Shown: positions 37,669 to 48,901, counted from the first letter of the stretch. The stretch is DNA of 64,000 nucleotides from Flavobacterium gilvum (GCF_001761465.1 NZ_CP017479.1:2480001-2544000); one strand, 5' to 3'. The notes: generated by a model not told the origin, from the letters alone. Numbers and translations are program-made.

Positions 37669-38994
37669 ATGGCAATTTTAGGAAACAAAGAATATTACAA
37701 AGGAATTGGAGAAATCAAGTTTGAAGGAAAAGAATCGGATAATCCGTTAGCATTCAAATATTATAATCCAGATCAAATCGTAGCAGGAAAAACTATGCGT
37801 GAGCATTTTAAATTTGCAGTTGCTTACTGGCATACTTTCTGCGGTCAAGGTTCTGATCCATTCGGGCCTGGAACACAAAATTTCCCTTGGGATCACCCAA
37901 CTGATGCTATCGCTGCCGCAAAAGAAAAAGCAGATGCAGCATTCGAATTTATTACCAAAATGGGATTTGGTTACTACTGTTTTCACGATTATGACTTGGT
38001 TCGTGAAGGAGCTACTTTTGCAGAATCAGAAAGCAGATTGGCTACCATTACCGACTATTTGAAAGAAAAACAAGCAGCTTCTGGAGTAAAATTACTTTGG
38101 GGAACTGCAAACTGTTTCTCAAACCCACGTTATATGAATGGTGCGGCTACCAATCCAGATTTTAATGTTGTGGCTAGAGCAGGAGGGCAGGTAAAACTGG
38201 CTTTGGACGCTACGATTGCATTAGGTGGTGAAAACTATGTATTCTGGGGAGGTCGTGAAGGTTATATGACTTTGTTGAATACTGATATGGGAAGAGAATT
38301 AGACCACATGGGGCAATTTTTGGCAAAAGCCAGAGATTATGCAAGAGCGCAAGGTTTCAAAGGAAATTTCTTCATCGAGCCAAAACCAATGGAGCCATCA
38401 AAACACCAATACGATTTTGACTGTGCTACTGCAATCGGATTTTTGCATCAGTATGGCTTAGAGAAAGATTTCAAAATGAATATCGAGGTGAACCACGCTA
38501 CATTGGCACAACACACTTTCCAACACGAAATGGAAGTAGCTGCAAAAGCTGGAATGTTAGGAAGCTTGGATGCTAATAGAGGTGATTATCAAAACGGATG
38601 GGATACTGACCAATTCCCAAATAATATTCAGGAAGTTACAGAAGCGATGTTGGTTTTCCTAAAAGCTGGTGGATTGCAAGGTGGTGGAGTTAACTTTGAT
38701 GCCAAAATCAGAAGAAACTCAACTGATATGGAAGATGTATTCCTAGCTCACATTGGAGGTGCTGATACATTTGCAAGAGCTTTGTTGACTGCCGACAAAA
38801 TCATAACTTCTTCTCCTTATGAAAAATTAAGAACACAACGTTATAGTTCTTTTGATTCTGGAAACGGAAAAGCGTTTGAAGAAGGAAAATTAGGTTTGAC
38901 TGAGTTGTATAAAATTGCCCAAGAAAATGGCGAATTGAATTTGCAAAGTGGTAAACAAGAACTTTTCGAAAACATAATTAACCAATACGTTTAA
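37669..38994 (+). CDS. xylA: Xylose isomerase
   Basis: This 441-residue enzyme interconverts D-xylose and D-xylulose. The class II family blocks are present: [17 protein letters not shown], the catalytic histidine block [45 protein letters not shown] and [17 protein letters not shown], with the metal-binding glutamate and histidine. Length is normal for class II. A strong hairpin follows about 60 bp after the stop. Confidence 0.98.
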   Translation: MAILGNKEYYKGIGEIKFEGKESDNPLAFKYYNPDQIVAGKTMREHFKFAVAYWHTFCGQGSDPFGPGTQNFPWDHPTDAIAAAKEKADAAFEFITKMGFGYYCFHDYDLVREGATFAESESRLATITDYLKEKQAASGVKLLWGTANCFSNPRYMNGAATNPDFNVVARAGGQVKLALDATIALGGENYVFWGGREGYMTLLNTDMGRELDHMGQFLAKARDYARAQGFKGNFFIEPKPMEPSKHQYDFDCATAIGFLHQYGLEKDFKMNIEVNHATLAQHTFQHEMEVAAKAGMLGSLDANRGDYQNGWDTDQFPNNIQEVTEAMLVFLKAGGLQGGGVNFDAKIRRNSTDMEDVFLAHIGGADTFARALLTADKIITSSPYEKLRTQRYSSFDSGNGKAFEEGKLGLTELYKIAQENGELNLQSGKQELFENIINQYV

Positions 38995-39052
38995 TCGTAT
39001 TCGATGGAAATGTTTGGACTTAATTAATTTGATTTAATTAAGTTTAATGATG

Positions 39053-39094
39053 AAAAAAACCTTAGAAGTAAGAAATTACGACTAAGGTTTTTTT
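39053..39094. terminator. Bidirectional terminator between xylA and the SusD gene
   Basis: AAAAAAACCTTAG pairs with CTAAGGTTTTTTT across a 16-nt loop. A-tract and T-tract flank the stem on both sides, so it can serve xylA on the plus strand and the seven-gene operon on the minus strand. Confidence 0.85.
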
Positions 39095-39127
39095 GTTATA
39101 GAAAATTAAGATAGTATTGGCTTTGAA

Positions 39128-40879
39128 TTATTGCCAATTAAATGGTAAGTACCAGTTATTAACATTCATCAGTTTGGCACGAACTTCTTCTGCTTTAGGA
39201 TTTCCTTCTGCTTTTAGTTTAGCCGCTACTTTGTCTGCAAGGAAAGCAGGATTGTTTCTGCGTAAAGCTACACGAACCAAATCTTCCCAACGGTTTCCTT
39301 CGTAAGCCAACTCTAATGCATCCTCATCGATAATGTTGTTTTCAATAGCTGTTAAACTATCCTTACCAACTACATTGGCACGAGTTACATAGGCACGGCC
39401 ACGCACACCTGTACCACGATGCCAGTTTCCTCTGTAATATGGAAAGTCACCATTACGGGCATCAAAATCATAAGGGAATGCTAGTTTGGTTTGCTGTACA
39501 TTGGTAACATCAGTAGGGGCAGGATCTGGAGTATAAGCGGCTCTTATTCCTCCGTTTATAATTGCATCGGCAATTTTATATTTGTTGTCTCTGTTGGCCG
39601 CTTCGGCATAACGCAAGTGTAATTTGGCAGCGCGGTACAAAAACCACTGACCTTTTGTGTTTTCTACCAAACCTGTTGCAAGTGCTTCACTTGGATAAAG
39701 ATACTTCATAATCACAGGGTCACCACCAATCACGTTGTAAGAGAATTTTTCTCCACGTGCGTCATAAGGAATACCATTAACCTGTGTTTGGTTTTTCCAT
39801 AAACTGATAGCACTTTTGGAAGGCTGTGCTAAATATTGTCCTTTTTGTTTGGAAAAGAAAGCAATAAATGGATTTTTTGGTGCAAAATTGTTTTCAAAAG
39901 GCAATGACCAAATCCATTCGGTATTCCATAAACGATCTCTGTCTCTTCCAAAAATGGAACGCCAACCTTGAGTGTTTGAATTTATTAATGTAGTAGCATC
40001 TTGTTCAGAATTTCTTAAATAATAAACTGCTAAATCCTCGTGGGTACTTACTTCGGCCCATTTTATGCGGTACATGTCAAAACGGTCAGAATCATTACCA
40101 CTATTACTAGAGGTTTCCATAACTGTTTTGTAATGTTTTGCAGCTTCTTGGTAATTACCTTTCCAAAGCTGAAGATCACCCAACAAGCATTCTTTGTTGA
40201 TGAAGAATTTGGCAGTGTTGTAACCATCAACATCGATTACCAATGAACTTCCTGTAGCATACGGTGCTTTGTAAGTTAAAGCTTCGGTAAACGAAACAAG
40301 TTTGTCTAACAGCTGATTGAACGGAATTCGAGGGTGTTTTGAAACGTCTTTTACATCTTCCAAAGTTTCGATAGGTTCTGTTATATACGGAACATTACCG
40401 TAATGAATTCCCAATTGCAGGTAAACCCATGAACGAATGGAACCAATATCTGCATATCGCTGATTGTATTCACTCTGAGTGAATTTCTTTTGCGAAAGCA
40501 TAATATCGAAATTTTTAAGCGCATCATTACAGTTTTGTATCACCACAAAAAACTCTTTCGGGTTTGCATAAGGGTTGTCAGCTGAAACGTTATGTTCTGA
40601 AATTTCTTTTAAATAAGGGCTTGAATTACGGGTTGTGGTCATCAAGTCGGCACGCATTTCATTCAGAATAACGTCTTTTTCTGCAAGTGCCATGAATTTT
40701 CCATATATTCCAATCACAGCAGCATCGGCATCATAAACGTTACGATATACTTGTTCACCAGAGAGTTTGTCTTGTGGCTCTACATCCAGATAGTCTGAGC
40801 AAGAACCCAGACTAAGTGTGAGTGCTGCCAAACCTAATACGGTGATTTTTTTTGTTTTTGTACTAATTGTTGTTATCAT
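39128..40879 (-). CDS. SusD/RagB-family outer-membrane lipoprotein (distal pair)
   Basis: The 583-residue protein has a lipoprotein signal with C27 (LTLSLGSCSDYLDVEPQDK); the DYLD.EP start is typical of SusD. SusD-type N-terminal TPR helices and the C-terminal LAYEGNRWEDLVRVALRRN-type block are present. It forms the lid that binds ligand over the SusC channel encoded 28 bp upstream. It is the last gene of the minus-strand operon starting at 54487. The ligand cannot be read from sequence. Confidence 0.93.
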   Translation of the reverse strand: MITTISTKTKKITVLGLAALTLSLGSCSDYLDVEPQDKLSGEQVYRNVYDADAAVIGIYGKFMALAEKDVILNEMRADLMTTTRNSSPYLKEISEHNVSADNPYANPKEFFVVIQNCNDALKNFDIMLSQKKFTQSEYNQRYADIGSIRSWVYLQLGIHYGNVPYITEPIETLEDVKDVSKHPRIPFNQLLDKLVSFTEALTYKAPYATGSSLVIDVDGYNTAKFFINKECLLGDLQLWKGNYQEAAKHYKTVMETSSNSGNDSDRFDMYRIKWAEVSTHEDLAVYYLRNSEQDATTLINSNTQGWRSIFGRDRDRLWNTEWIWSLPFENNFAPKNPFIAFFSKQKGQYLAQPSKSAISLWKNQTQVNGIPYDARGEKFSYNVIGGDPVIMKYLYPSEALATGLVENTKGQWFLYRAAKLHLRYAEAANRDNKYKIADAIINGGIRAAYTPDPAPTDVTNVQQTKLAFPYDFDARNGDFPYYRGNWHRGTGVRGRAYVTRANVVGKDSLTAIENNIIDEDALELAYEGNRWEDLVRVALRRNNPAFLADKVAAKLKAEGNPKAEEVRAKLMNVNNWYLPFNWQ

Positions 40880-40907
40880 CTGTATATTCTCTATAGTTTG
40901 AAAATTA

Positions 40908-43900
40908 TTAAAGACCTAGTCTTAATCCCAATTGGAATGTTCTGAACTGAGGTGTTAAACCTACATCTGCTCCCTGACCGAAAATGGACGAAGTAGCACT
41001 GAATTCAGGATCATATCCTAAATAATCGGTTAGGGTAAATAGGTTATTGGCTGTGGCATAAAGTTTTATTGCTTTGATATATTTCATTTTGTCCACATTG
41101 AAGTCGTAACCCAACACCAAAGTTTTAAGTCTTAAATAAGAACCGTCTTCAATCCATCTATCCGAAAATTCAGCGTTCCCCATTGGGTCACCCCATACTG
41201 CTTTTGGAATACTGGTTTGTTGTCCCTCGGCTCTCCAACGATTTTCTACAGCAACACTTTGGTTTTCATATCCGCTCATTTTTTCCATATTGTAGCGCAC
41301 ACCGTTGTAAAGGTCGTTTCCTACAGAGAAAGTAAATAATCCTTGTAAACTGAAACGTTTGTAAGTTAAATTTCCTGTGATACTTCCTGTAAAGTCAGGG
41401 TTTGGATTACCAATAACCATGCGGTCATTGTTATCAATAACTTTGTCTCCGTTTTTATCTGTAAATTTCATGTCACCACCTGCAAATGGAACAAGGTCAC
41501 CATTTGTCAAACGTCTTGACAATCCATCAGCTTTAGCTTCTGCAGTAGTAGAATAAACACCATTACTTTTTAATCCGTAGAATAAATTAGCATCGTTTCC
41601 TACTTCAGTGATATAGGTAGCATTGCCAAATTGCGTTAAGATGCTTCCGTTTGGCAAACTAGCCACTTTGTTAGAATATCTTGCTACATTTAACCCAAGG
41701 TCAAAAGTGATGTCTTTGGTGTTTACAATTCGGCTGTTCAAAGAAAATTCGGTACCAAAAGTTCTCATACTACCGCTGTTTGAAGCGACAAAATCAAATC
41801 CGTTGTCTACGCTTATTGATTCGTAAATAAGCATGTCTTTTGTTTTGTTCGAAAAATAATCTATCGAAAGATTTAAGCGTTCGTTGAATAAACCAAAATC
41901 AGCGCCAAAATTAAATTTCTGAACAGTTTCCCATTTCAAATCAGGATTACCAATGTTGCCTCTCACTAATCCTTGCATTCCCAATAAATTTTGGGAAACA
42001 TAATATCTTTGGGCTGCAAAATTTCCGATATCGTCATTTCCGCTAGTTCCAACAGTAGCTCTTACTTTCAGATAATCGATATTTTTCAGATCCTTCATGA
42101 AATTTTCTGAAGAAATTACCCAAGAACCTGAAATAGCAGTCATAAGTGCATATTGATCTTTGCCAGTTCCGTTTTCGTCTCCAAAACGGCTTGATCCGTC
42201 TAGAGCATAACTTGCTGTCAAGAAATATTTGTTGTTGTAATTGTAATCAGCATTAGCATAAATATTCAACCAGTGCCATTCACCCAAAGATCCTCCTACC
42301 TGACGCAACAAAGTTGATCCTGAACCCACGCTCACAAAATCATCAGTTGGGGAGTTGTATCCTAAACCAAAATCGTCTTCAGATTTGTTGCTTTGGGTTC
42401 TGAATCCAAAACGAACATCCAAGTGGTGGTCTTCTCTAAATTTCGTTAGATAATTAGCATAAGTATCTGTAAAAAAACTATTCAACTGCTGTACATCGCT
42501 ACCAGAACGATTTTTGGCTACAGCCGTAGGAAGAATAATGTCTGAAACTCCTTTGTCCGGAATGAAGAAACTTTCTCTTTCTTTGTTGAATGTCAATCCA
42601 AAAAGCGAGTGTACGTTCCATGAATTATTAAATACATATTTGAAATCCATGTTTCCGAAGAAACGGTAATTTTTATTAACTCCGATAGCATTTGCTAGAA
42701 TTGCGTTTGGATTGGTTACATTAAAATCATCTACATCGGCAAGATTTGGTGATTTTTGTCCATTATCGTCAATTACATTAGTTGATAAAAAAGGCGATTT
42801 TGTAAGCGACAAATAAATTGGACTTGTTTTGAATGCAAAACCGTGATCTAATTGATCGCTGACGTTACTGATAAAGGACATGTTGGCATCCATGTATAAT
42901 TTTTCGGTCAAACGCAAAGCTGCATTCAAACGCGTGCTGTAGCGATTTGATTCGGTTCCTTCAACAATTCCTTCATTTTTAAGATATCCTACAGATAAAC
43001 CATATTTTGCAATATCGTCACCTCCACGAACTTTTAGGAAATAGTTTTGGCTAAAGCTTGGTTCAAAAACCTGATCTTGCCAGTTGGTATCATTATGATA
43101 TTTGTAATATCCTGAAACTTGAGGATTGTCATTCATATAAGGAAGATTGGCAATCTGATCCTGCGAAAGACCACGAGTTGCTTCCAGTTGTGATAGGTGA
43201 GTGCGGTAAGCATCGGCACCCATTACTGGTAAATGATTGGGCTCTTCATTATAACTGCCATACATCGTGAAGTCGATTTTGGTCGATAAATCTACCGGAC
43301 GCGTGGTATTTATGATAAGGACTCCATTGGCACCTTTGGTTCCGTACATGGTAGTGTTATCTTTAAGAACGGTTATGTTCTCAATATCTTTAACATCGAT
43401 ATTTTCCAGCGGAGAAGAGTTTACGTTTTTTATAATTCCAGAACCGTAGTCTTCATCGTCGTAAATCATTCCATCTACAATAATAAGAGGTTTGTTTGTT
43501 GCATATAATGAATTGAAACCACGTAACGTTAAGTACGCACCAGAACTAGGTGCCCCTGATTTTCGTACGCTGTTTAGTCCCGCTGATTTTCCTTGGATGA
43601 AATCTCCAATAGATTCTTTTATAGGACTGCTCCATTGGTCTCTTTTGAAATTGACCACATTTGCAGCAGCGCTATTGTTGTATTGCAGCTCTTCACCCGA
43701 AGGTAAATTGGCTGTTTGAAAGAAAGGGGAATAATATTCTTCGTATAAAAAGATTTCCAAACCTGATTTCCTGTTTTTAAGCGGGTACACTTTGGATTGC
43801 AAATCGGGACCGCTCAAGGTAAGAACGGCTTGTAAATCTGGGACATTTATTTCGAAACTACCGTCGTCATTGGTAATGGCAGCCGAAAATCCCTTTACGG

Positions 43901-44102
43901 CCACGTTTATTCCAGACAGTCCTGCATTTGTTTTTGCACTTTTGACCACACCCTTAACTAAGATTCCTTTTTTGATTTTAGGAGTAGAGATTGGTGTTGC
44001 AGTCACGGTTGAATCCTGAACTGTCTGAGCATGCACTGCTACATTAAATCCTCCAGCTAAGAATATGCTCATCAGACAGGTTAGTTGTAATTTTTTTAAC
44101 AT
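40908..44102 (-). CDS. SusC-family TonB-dependent outer-membrane transporter (distal pair)
   Basis: The ATG at 44102 (MLKKLQLTCLMSIFLAGG) gives a signal peptide and 1064 residues; a longer frame to 44144 would overlap the upstream gene. After the signal comes a carboxypeptidase-regulatory-like domain (GILVKGVVKSAKTNAGLSGI). Next is the plug with SPLENIDVKDIENITVLKDN and GTKGANGVLIINT, then the beta-barrel, ending RTFQLGLRLGL. It imports ligands across the outer membrane with TonB energy, working with the SusD encoded next. The plug region is somewhat divergent from the proximal SusC at 48919. Confidence 0.94.
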   Translation of the reverse strand: MLKKLQLTCLMSIFLAGGFNVAVHAQTVQDSTVTATPISTPKIKKGILVKGVVKSAKTNAGLSGINVAVKGFSAAITNDDGSFEINVPDLQAVLTLSGPDLQSKVYPLKNRKSGLEIFLYEEYYSPFFQTANLPSGEELQYNNSAAANVVNFKRDQWSSPIKESIGDFIQGKSAGLNSVRKSGAPSSGAYLTLRGFNSLYATNKPLIIVDGMIYDDEDYGSGIIKNVNSSPLENIDVKDIENITVLKDNTTMYGTKGANGVLIINTTRPVDLSTKIDFTMYGSYNEEPNHLPVMGADAYRTHLSQLEATRGLSQDQIANLPYMNDNPQVSGYYKYHNDTNWQDQVFEPSFSQNYFLKVRGGDDIAKYGLSVGYLKNEGIVEGTESNRYSTRLNAALRLTEKLYMDANMSFISNVSDQLDHGFAFKTSPIYLSLTKSPFLSTNVIDDNGQKSPNLADVDDFNVTNPNAILANAIGVNKNYRFFGNMDFKYVFNNSWNVHSLFGLTFNKERESFFIPDKGVSDIILPTAVAKNRSGSDVQQLNSFFTDTYANYLTKFREDHHLDVRFGFRTQSNKSEDDFGLGYNSPTDDFVSVGSGSTLLRQVGGSLGEWHWLNIYANADYNYNNKYFLTASYALDGSSRFGDENGTGKDQYALMTAISGSWVISSENFMKDLKNIDYLKVRATVGTSGNDDIGNFAAQRYYVSQNLLGMQGLVRGNIGNPDLKWETVQKFNFGADFGLFNERLNLSIDYFSNKTKDMLIYESISVDNGFDFVASNSGSMRTFGTEFSLNSRIVNTKDITFDLGLNVARYSNKVASLPNGSILTQFGNATYITEVGNDANLFYGLKSNGVYSTTAEAKADGLSRRLTNGDLVPFAGGDMKFTDKNGDKVIDNNDRMVIGNPNPDFTGSITGNLTYKRFSLQGLFTFSVGNDLYNGVRYNMEKMSGYENQSVAVENRWRAEGQQTSIPKAVWGDPMGNAEFSDRWIEDGSYLRLKTLVLGYDFNVDKMKYIKAIKLYATANNLFTLTDYLGYDPEFSATSSIFGQGADVGLTPQFRTFQLGLRLGL

Positions 44103-44124
44103 AACTAATTGTTTATAAAATATA

Positions 44125-45609
44125 TTATTTAATGACAGGAACAAATTTTAAATAGTCTAGGACAAGCGAATTATTTCCTGCGGTAGTTGTATTGGTTGAC
44201 ACTAGAGAAAAATAGATATCTTGTAAACTTGTTAAATCGAAAGTGCCTAAATAAACTTCGTTATAATTGGCAATTCCTACATTTTTAGGAGGGAATATTT
44301 TGATATTCGCATTCTCAACAAATACATTTCCAAGAGCTGTTGATGATGAGCCTATATTAAGACTTTGTTGGAAATCAACAGATAGTGGTAAATCGATGTT
44401 AACAGCTCTCCAATATACTTTGTAAGTGGTACTGTATAAATCTTTGGCGGTATAGCTAATCATAAATTGTCCGCCTCCGGCATATTCTGCAATGTCCTTA
44501 AATACGGTACCGATTGGAAATATGAGACCAGAAGGGTCTTTTTTCTCGCGATAAAAAACTTTGCTGCGAGGACCTGAACCATAAGGATTGGTTGCTGTAT
44601 TATCTTCCCCTTCTATTATGGTTGTTACCAAACGTTTATCTAATGGAACAACCATCTTTTTCATACGGTAAATGATACCATTACTCAAAACGATGGGCTG
44701 TCCCACAATTTGTGTTTTGTCTATAGGTACTTTTACACCAAAACGGGTAGTTAATTCACTTGGCAATTCATTTAGTTTATAAGCTTTTGGGAAAACCATA
44801 TCCCTAACCGTAAAATAACGTGCATAAGTGGCCGTTAAATCAGCGGTTGTTTTTGCAAAATATGGAATAAGTTTAGTAACCTCAGAAGCATAACCCGCAT
44901 CATCAATAAGGAATAATGTATAAGAGTTTTTCTCGTTATTAACATTATATACATTTTTCAGAAAGGAATTTGAAAGCGAATCAGCAAAAACACCAGGAGC
45001 TGTATTTGCCTTGGCTGTTGCATCAGATGCATAAATGTTTAAATCTTTTAGGCTCAACAGATATTTACTCATCTCAGATGTCGAAACTTGGCTATTTACG
45101 TACTGCCAAATATTTTGTTTTGGGGAAAGTGCTTTGTTTACAATGTGAAACACACCATTGGAGGCATATTTATCTGCATTAATGATGGTGGCATCATCAA
45201 TAATAGTACTTCCTTTGAACAATAAATATTTTTCACTTAACATTTTTATTTTAACATCCGAATTTCTTACCGAAGAATAAGCGGTTAACGCAATATGGTT
45301 TTGCACAAAAAAGGCTTGTTCTTCCGGAGTATCAAGAAGCGAAGCATCTACCTGTGCCAATGCTTCATTGGTTGGAGCAAAAACAGTATATGTTTTTGAT
45401 TCCGACAAGACTTTGTCATAACCTGTTTTTGCTAGTATTTCTTTAAACTGGGACAATTCAGCAGTATTGGCTATCGCTTCGCTGAGGTTGGCATCCAGAT
45501 TTGGGTCACTGCTATCCTTACGGTCGTCCCAAGGGTTTGAACAAGAAACCAGGGCAATTGTCATAATGCCGGCAAAGAATCTTTTATAATTTATATTTGA
45601 TAAAATCAT
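44125..45609 (-). CDS. FAS1 (fasciclin) domain lipoprotein with C-terminal beta-sandwich
   Basis: The ATG at 45609 (MILSNINYKRFFAG) gives 494 residues with a lipobox at C23 (IALVSCSNPWDD); the track to 45723 runs into the neighbour and is rejected. A FAS1 domain (about 45-160) shows YTVFAPTNEALAQVD and NGVFHIVNKAL. A second, weaker FAS1-like part carries YTLFLIDDAGYASEV. The last 160 residues look like a beta-sandwich of the carbohydrate-binding type. It is probably surface exposed. The gene lies 22 bp before the distal SusC gene in the operon. Confidence 0.82.
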   Translation of the reverse strand: MILSNINYKRFFAGIMTIALVSCSNPWDDRKDSSDPNLDANLSEAIANTAELSQFKEILAKTGYDKVLSESKTYTVFAPTNEALAQVDASLLDTPEEQAFFVQNHIALTAYSSVRNSDVKIKMLSEKYLLFKGSTIIDDATIINADKYASNGVFHIVNKALSPKQNIWQYVNSQVSTSEMSKYLLSLKDLNIYASDATAKANTAPGVFADSLSNSFLKNVYNVNNEKNSYTLFLIDDAGYASEVTKLIPYFAKTTADLTATYARYFTVRDMVFPKAYKLNELPSELTTRFGVKVPIDKTQIVGQPIVLSNGIIYRMKKMVVPLDKRLVTTIIEGEDNTATNPYGSGPRSKVFYREKKDPSGLIFPIGTVFKDIAEYAGGGQFMISYTAKDLYSTTYKVYWRAVNIDLPLSVDFQQSLNIGSSSTALGNVFVENANIKIFPPKNVGIANYNEVYLGTFDLTSLQDIYFSLVSTNTTTAGNNSLVLDYLKFVPVIK

Positions 45610-45662
45610 TTTTATGTGATTGAAGTTTGTTATTGGATTACTTTTTAATTTTAAATATTTGA

Positions 45663-47372
45663 TTAATAGTAGGTAAGGTTGCTGCTCACAAAACGATCGC
45701 CTCCTTTTTCCAATTTTGGCCAAATCTGATCCATATCAATCGGACGGAATTCAACAACATCAAGCCATGTAACATTTCCAGGACTGGCAGTAATTGATTC
45801 AAATTTTATGGTATGACGCCCCGTTGTTGGTACATCGATAACCCCAACAAGTCTTGAATTTAAGTTACCGTCGTAAGGATGAACAGGATGTTTGTATCCT
45901 TGTGATTCAAGAACCCTTTCAGTTGCATTATCTGTTGCAGAAGTACTCGTATATTCATTACAGTTAACCAGTTTTGGAAGCTCTAAACCATTAAAATAAA
46001 CTTTAAGCGTTGGCATTTTAGAAGATTGAGGTCTGTAATCTATCCAAACTTTGTATTTTCCTTTAATGATTACTGGGGTTTTAAGAACAAGATTTTGTGT
46101 TAAACCTGTTTTAAAACGATTCAATTCTAATAAATCTCCGTGCCATCCACCACCGGTTGAGGTTCCTGCTTTACCATCAAGGTATTTTATGCTTTCAGTT
46201 CCTTCCCAGGTTATACCACTTATCTGATCGTGTGTTAAAACTATTGATCCACCAGCGTGTTTTCTGAAAATAGCTGTATTACTTCTAAATTCTGGTTGGT
46301 CTGCCAAGTCAAAATAAACAGGAGCCGGTAAACGTTTTTTGATAAAGAAATTGGCATTTACAAAATGCAATACACCATTGGAAGTAGTAACATCACTTTT
46401 GGTACGATTTACCGAAACTCCTTTTTCAAGTACTCCATTGAAAATTTCTTCGTTCAACAATAAGTTTTCCTTGTCTAATTTAACACTGATAACTTCCATC
46501 GGTGCTTTTGTTTCAAGGGTTGCGCTTACAGCCAAATCCGCTAGATATTGTAGTTTTGGTAAAACACGGTAGCTCACAAAAAGATTCAAACTGTCATTTG
46601 GATTCATAGGGTCTTTCAGGTGGCTGTATTTTGCTTTTAAATCAGTCAGGCTGTTGATTCCCACAGCTTTGAATTCGTCATTCGTTTGCGTAAGTACAGT
46701 TAAGAAACTGGCTATATTGTTTTGGTCTATTGTAAGTGGCTGATTCAATTTTTCGTACCATCCTGTTGCTTTTAAGGCCTCTGTAAATAAGGAAAGGTTT
46801 GCATCTGCTTCAATAGTCTGAGCCAAGGTTTTATTCGCAACGCGCAAAACTTTATCAATAACATGAATAACTCCGTTCCCTACCACTAGATTAGAAGCGA
46901 TAATGTTGGACGTTTTATTAACCGTGTATTTTGAAGTTCCATTACTATTGGCAGCCAATGTTACCAAATATTGACCATACATACTTGGAGTAGCAATTTT
47001 TCCATCTGTAAATGAAGTACTGATTACTTTTTGATCAAGAATGTGTAGTTTAACAAAGTCTTGTAAGTCCTTTAGCGGAATTTCTTTTAATGAAGCTACA
47101 CCAGCATCTTTTATATATTGTTTCATCGCTTCATTTGTGGGAAGAAACAGGGTATATGTACCATACGTATTCATAAATGACGCATAGTTCGTAATTTCAA
47201 GAGCTTCCAGGAATAATGAATAGTTTTCATGATCCTTTAAATATTGGGTAATATTTACCGTATCGTCTGTGGTCTCCTTTAATTTATCCGGAGTACAATT
47301 TAGAAACGCCAGCGTTATAAAATAAACTAAAGCAATTTTCATCAATCTCTTTTGTGCAAGGTATCTTTTCAT
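45663..47372 (-). CDS. FAS1 domain lipoprotein with C-terminal beta-sandwich
   Basis: The 569-residue protein has a lipobox ending at C26 (LAFLNCTPDKLKE). Two FAS1 modules follow: YTLFLPTNEAMKQYI with NGVIHVIDKVL, and a second with FLTVLTQTNDEFKAV and NGVLHFVNANF. The C-terminal 200 residues (from about 345) contain YKVWIDYRPQSSKMPTLKVYFNG and WLDVVEFRPID, a strand-rich pattern like a carbohydrate-binding module. It lies between the first SusD and the second FAS1 gene, 14 bp from SusD. A role in ligand capture or adhesion is inference. Confidence 0.82.
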   Translation of the reverse strand: MKRYLAQKRLMKIALVYFITLAFLNCTPDKLKETTDDTVNITQYLKDHENYSLFLEALEITNYASFMNTYGTYTLFLPTNEAMKQYIKDAGVASLKEIPLKDLQDFVKLHILDQKVISTSFTDGKIATPSMYGQYLVTLAANSNGTSKYTVNKTSNIIASNLVVGNGVIHVIDKVLRVANKTLAQTIEADANLSLFTEALKATGWYEKLNQPLTIDQNNIASFLTVLTQTNDEFKAVGINSLTDLKAKYSHLKDPMNPNDSLNLFVSYRVLPKLQYLADLAVSATLETKAPMEVISVKLDKENLLLNEEIFNGVLEKGVSVNRTKSDVTTSNGVLHFVNANFFIKKRLPAPVYFDLADQPEFRSNTAIFRKHAGGSIVLTHDQISGITWEGTESIKYLDGKAGTSTGGGWHGDLLELNRFKTGLTQNLVLKTPVIIKGKYKVWIDYRPQSSKMPTLKVYFNGLELPKLVNCNEYTSTSATDNATERVLESQGYKHPVHPYDGNLNSRLVGVIDVPTTGRHTIKFESITASPGNVTWLDVVEFRPIDMDQIWPKLEKGGDRFVSSNLTYY

Positions 47373-47386
47373 AACTTCAATATTTA

Positions 47387-48901
47387 TTATTTATAAAATG
47401 GGTTTTGTACTAGTGTTTTATTCGTATATAAATCATATATATTAATAGGCAGATAATGGCTATTCGGATCTTTTAATTTGGCCAAGATAGATTGCTGTTG
47501 GTCTGCAGGGGCATTAGACAAAGCCATATTGAGTAATATGTCTAATCTGGCATACTTATTTCTTTTGGCATTTCGCAAAACATCAAACCAGCGTTTTCCT
47601 TCAAAGGCAAATTCACGTGCGCGCTCTGCCAAAATATAATCGATTACTAAACTTTTGGTGGTTGGATTTGGATTTTGGACAGTCAGACTGATTGCTTTTC
47701 TTGCTGTACGGATTTCCTGGATTATTGCCAACGCTTCGTCACCTTTTCCTGTTTCGGCCAAGGCTTCCGCTTTTAGGAGTAGAACATCTGCGTAACGATA
47801 AACAAACCAGTGTGTGTCTGATTCCTGTAAGGATTTACGATCATCATTGTTCAGTCCTGTGAATTTGTATATTTCGTTGGTTCCCGGAATCAAAGAAGCT
47901 CTTTCTCCTCGAATATCTTTATTTAGAGCATCATTAAAATCAATTCCAAATATTTCTTCCAAAACTTTGGATGATGCAGTAAATTCCGGTCTGGCGGACA
48001 ACATATCATAAAACGGATTAAGGTTTGCAGTTGTAAATTGGAATTCAAAGATGCTTTCAGAAGAATTTCCTTTTGCATAAACAGTAGAATACCATGTGTT
48101 TGATGCCGGAATTAATTTGAATTTGCCCGAATCGATAACTTTATTTGCTGCAACGATGGCTTCAGAGTATTTTTCCATCCAAAGATATACATCGGCCTGC
48201 ATTGCATTAATCGTATAAACAGTGATGCGCCCTTTGTTTGAAGCATTAATTCCGTAGTCTTTTACAGCATATTCTTCGGCCAAAGCAAGGTCTTTTATAA
48301 CCTGGGCAAAAACTTCATCCTGAGATGAACTTGGAATCTGAAAATTATCGGTGTCACTTAGTGTTGCCGTCAATTTTAGGGGCACATCTCTAAAAGTACG
48401 AGCCAGCGTAAAGTACATATACGCTCTGATTGCCAAAGCTTCAGACAGGTAATTGTTTAACTGTGCTTTGGTTAAAGTAGGGTCTTTTTCAAGTACACCC
48501 GGAGCCAAATCTATAACAGTATTACAGAAGTTGATTACTCTGTAGAATGCGTGCCAACTCGTTAAATCGTTTGAAGGCAGGATATTTGAATTTGAAATAT
48601 CTCTTTGATCTGCGGTAACATTGGGACCTGGAATCACCATATCACCTCTCATTTCTCCAAACATGAACAAGTATTCGCTTATGGTGTAATCTGTCCCGCC
48701 TGTAGGGATAAGTGCTTTAGGAGGTGATTTTAATAAAGACGAATAGATACCGATAACGGCAGACTGAACGTCTTCTTTGGTTCTCCAGAATTCCGCACGT
48801 ACGATTCCGTCCTCTGGGCGTAAATCTAAATAATTGTCGCACGAAATTGTCGTAGCGAAAATTAATAGGATTGCGAGTATAGATTTTATTTTAGTTTGCA
48901 T
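47387..48901 (-). CDS. SusD/RagB-family outer-membrane lipoprotein (proximal pair)
   Basis: The 504-residue protein has a signal and lipobox at C21 (FATTISCDNYLDLRPEDG). The C-terminal block ILAERAREFAFEGKRWFDVLRNAKR and the final HYLPINIYDLYTNKTLVQN are typical of SusD. It follows its SusC partner by 17 bp. It differs clearly from the distal SusD (39128-40879), so the two pairs probably recognise different ligands or different parts of one ligand. Confidence 0.94.
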   Translation of the reverse strand: MQTKIKSILAILLIFATTISCDNYLDLRPEDGIVRAEFWRTKEDVQSAVIGIYSSLLKSPPKALIPTGGTDYTISEYLFMFGEMRGDMVIPGPNVTADQRDISNSNILPSNDLTSWHAFYRVINFCNTVIDLAPGVLEKDPTLTKAQLNNYLSEALAIRAYMYFTLARTFRDVPLKLTATLSDTDNFQIPSSSQDEVFAQVIKDLALAEEYAVKDYGINASNKGRITVYTINAMQADVYLWMEKYSEAIVAANKVIDSGKFKLIPASNTWYSTVYAKGNSSESIFEFQFTTANLNPFYDMLSARPEFTASSKVLEEIFGIDFNDALNKDIRGERASLIPGTNEIYKFTGLNNDDRKSLQESDTHWFVYRYADVLLLKAEALAETGKGDEALAIIQEIRTARKAISLTVQNPNPTTKSLVIDYILAERAREFAFEGKRWFDVLRNAKRNKYARLDILLNMALSNAPADQQQSILAKLKDPNSHYLPINIYDLYTNKTLVQNPFYK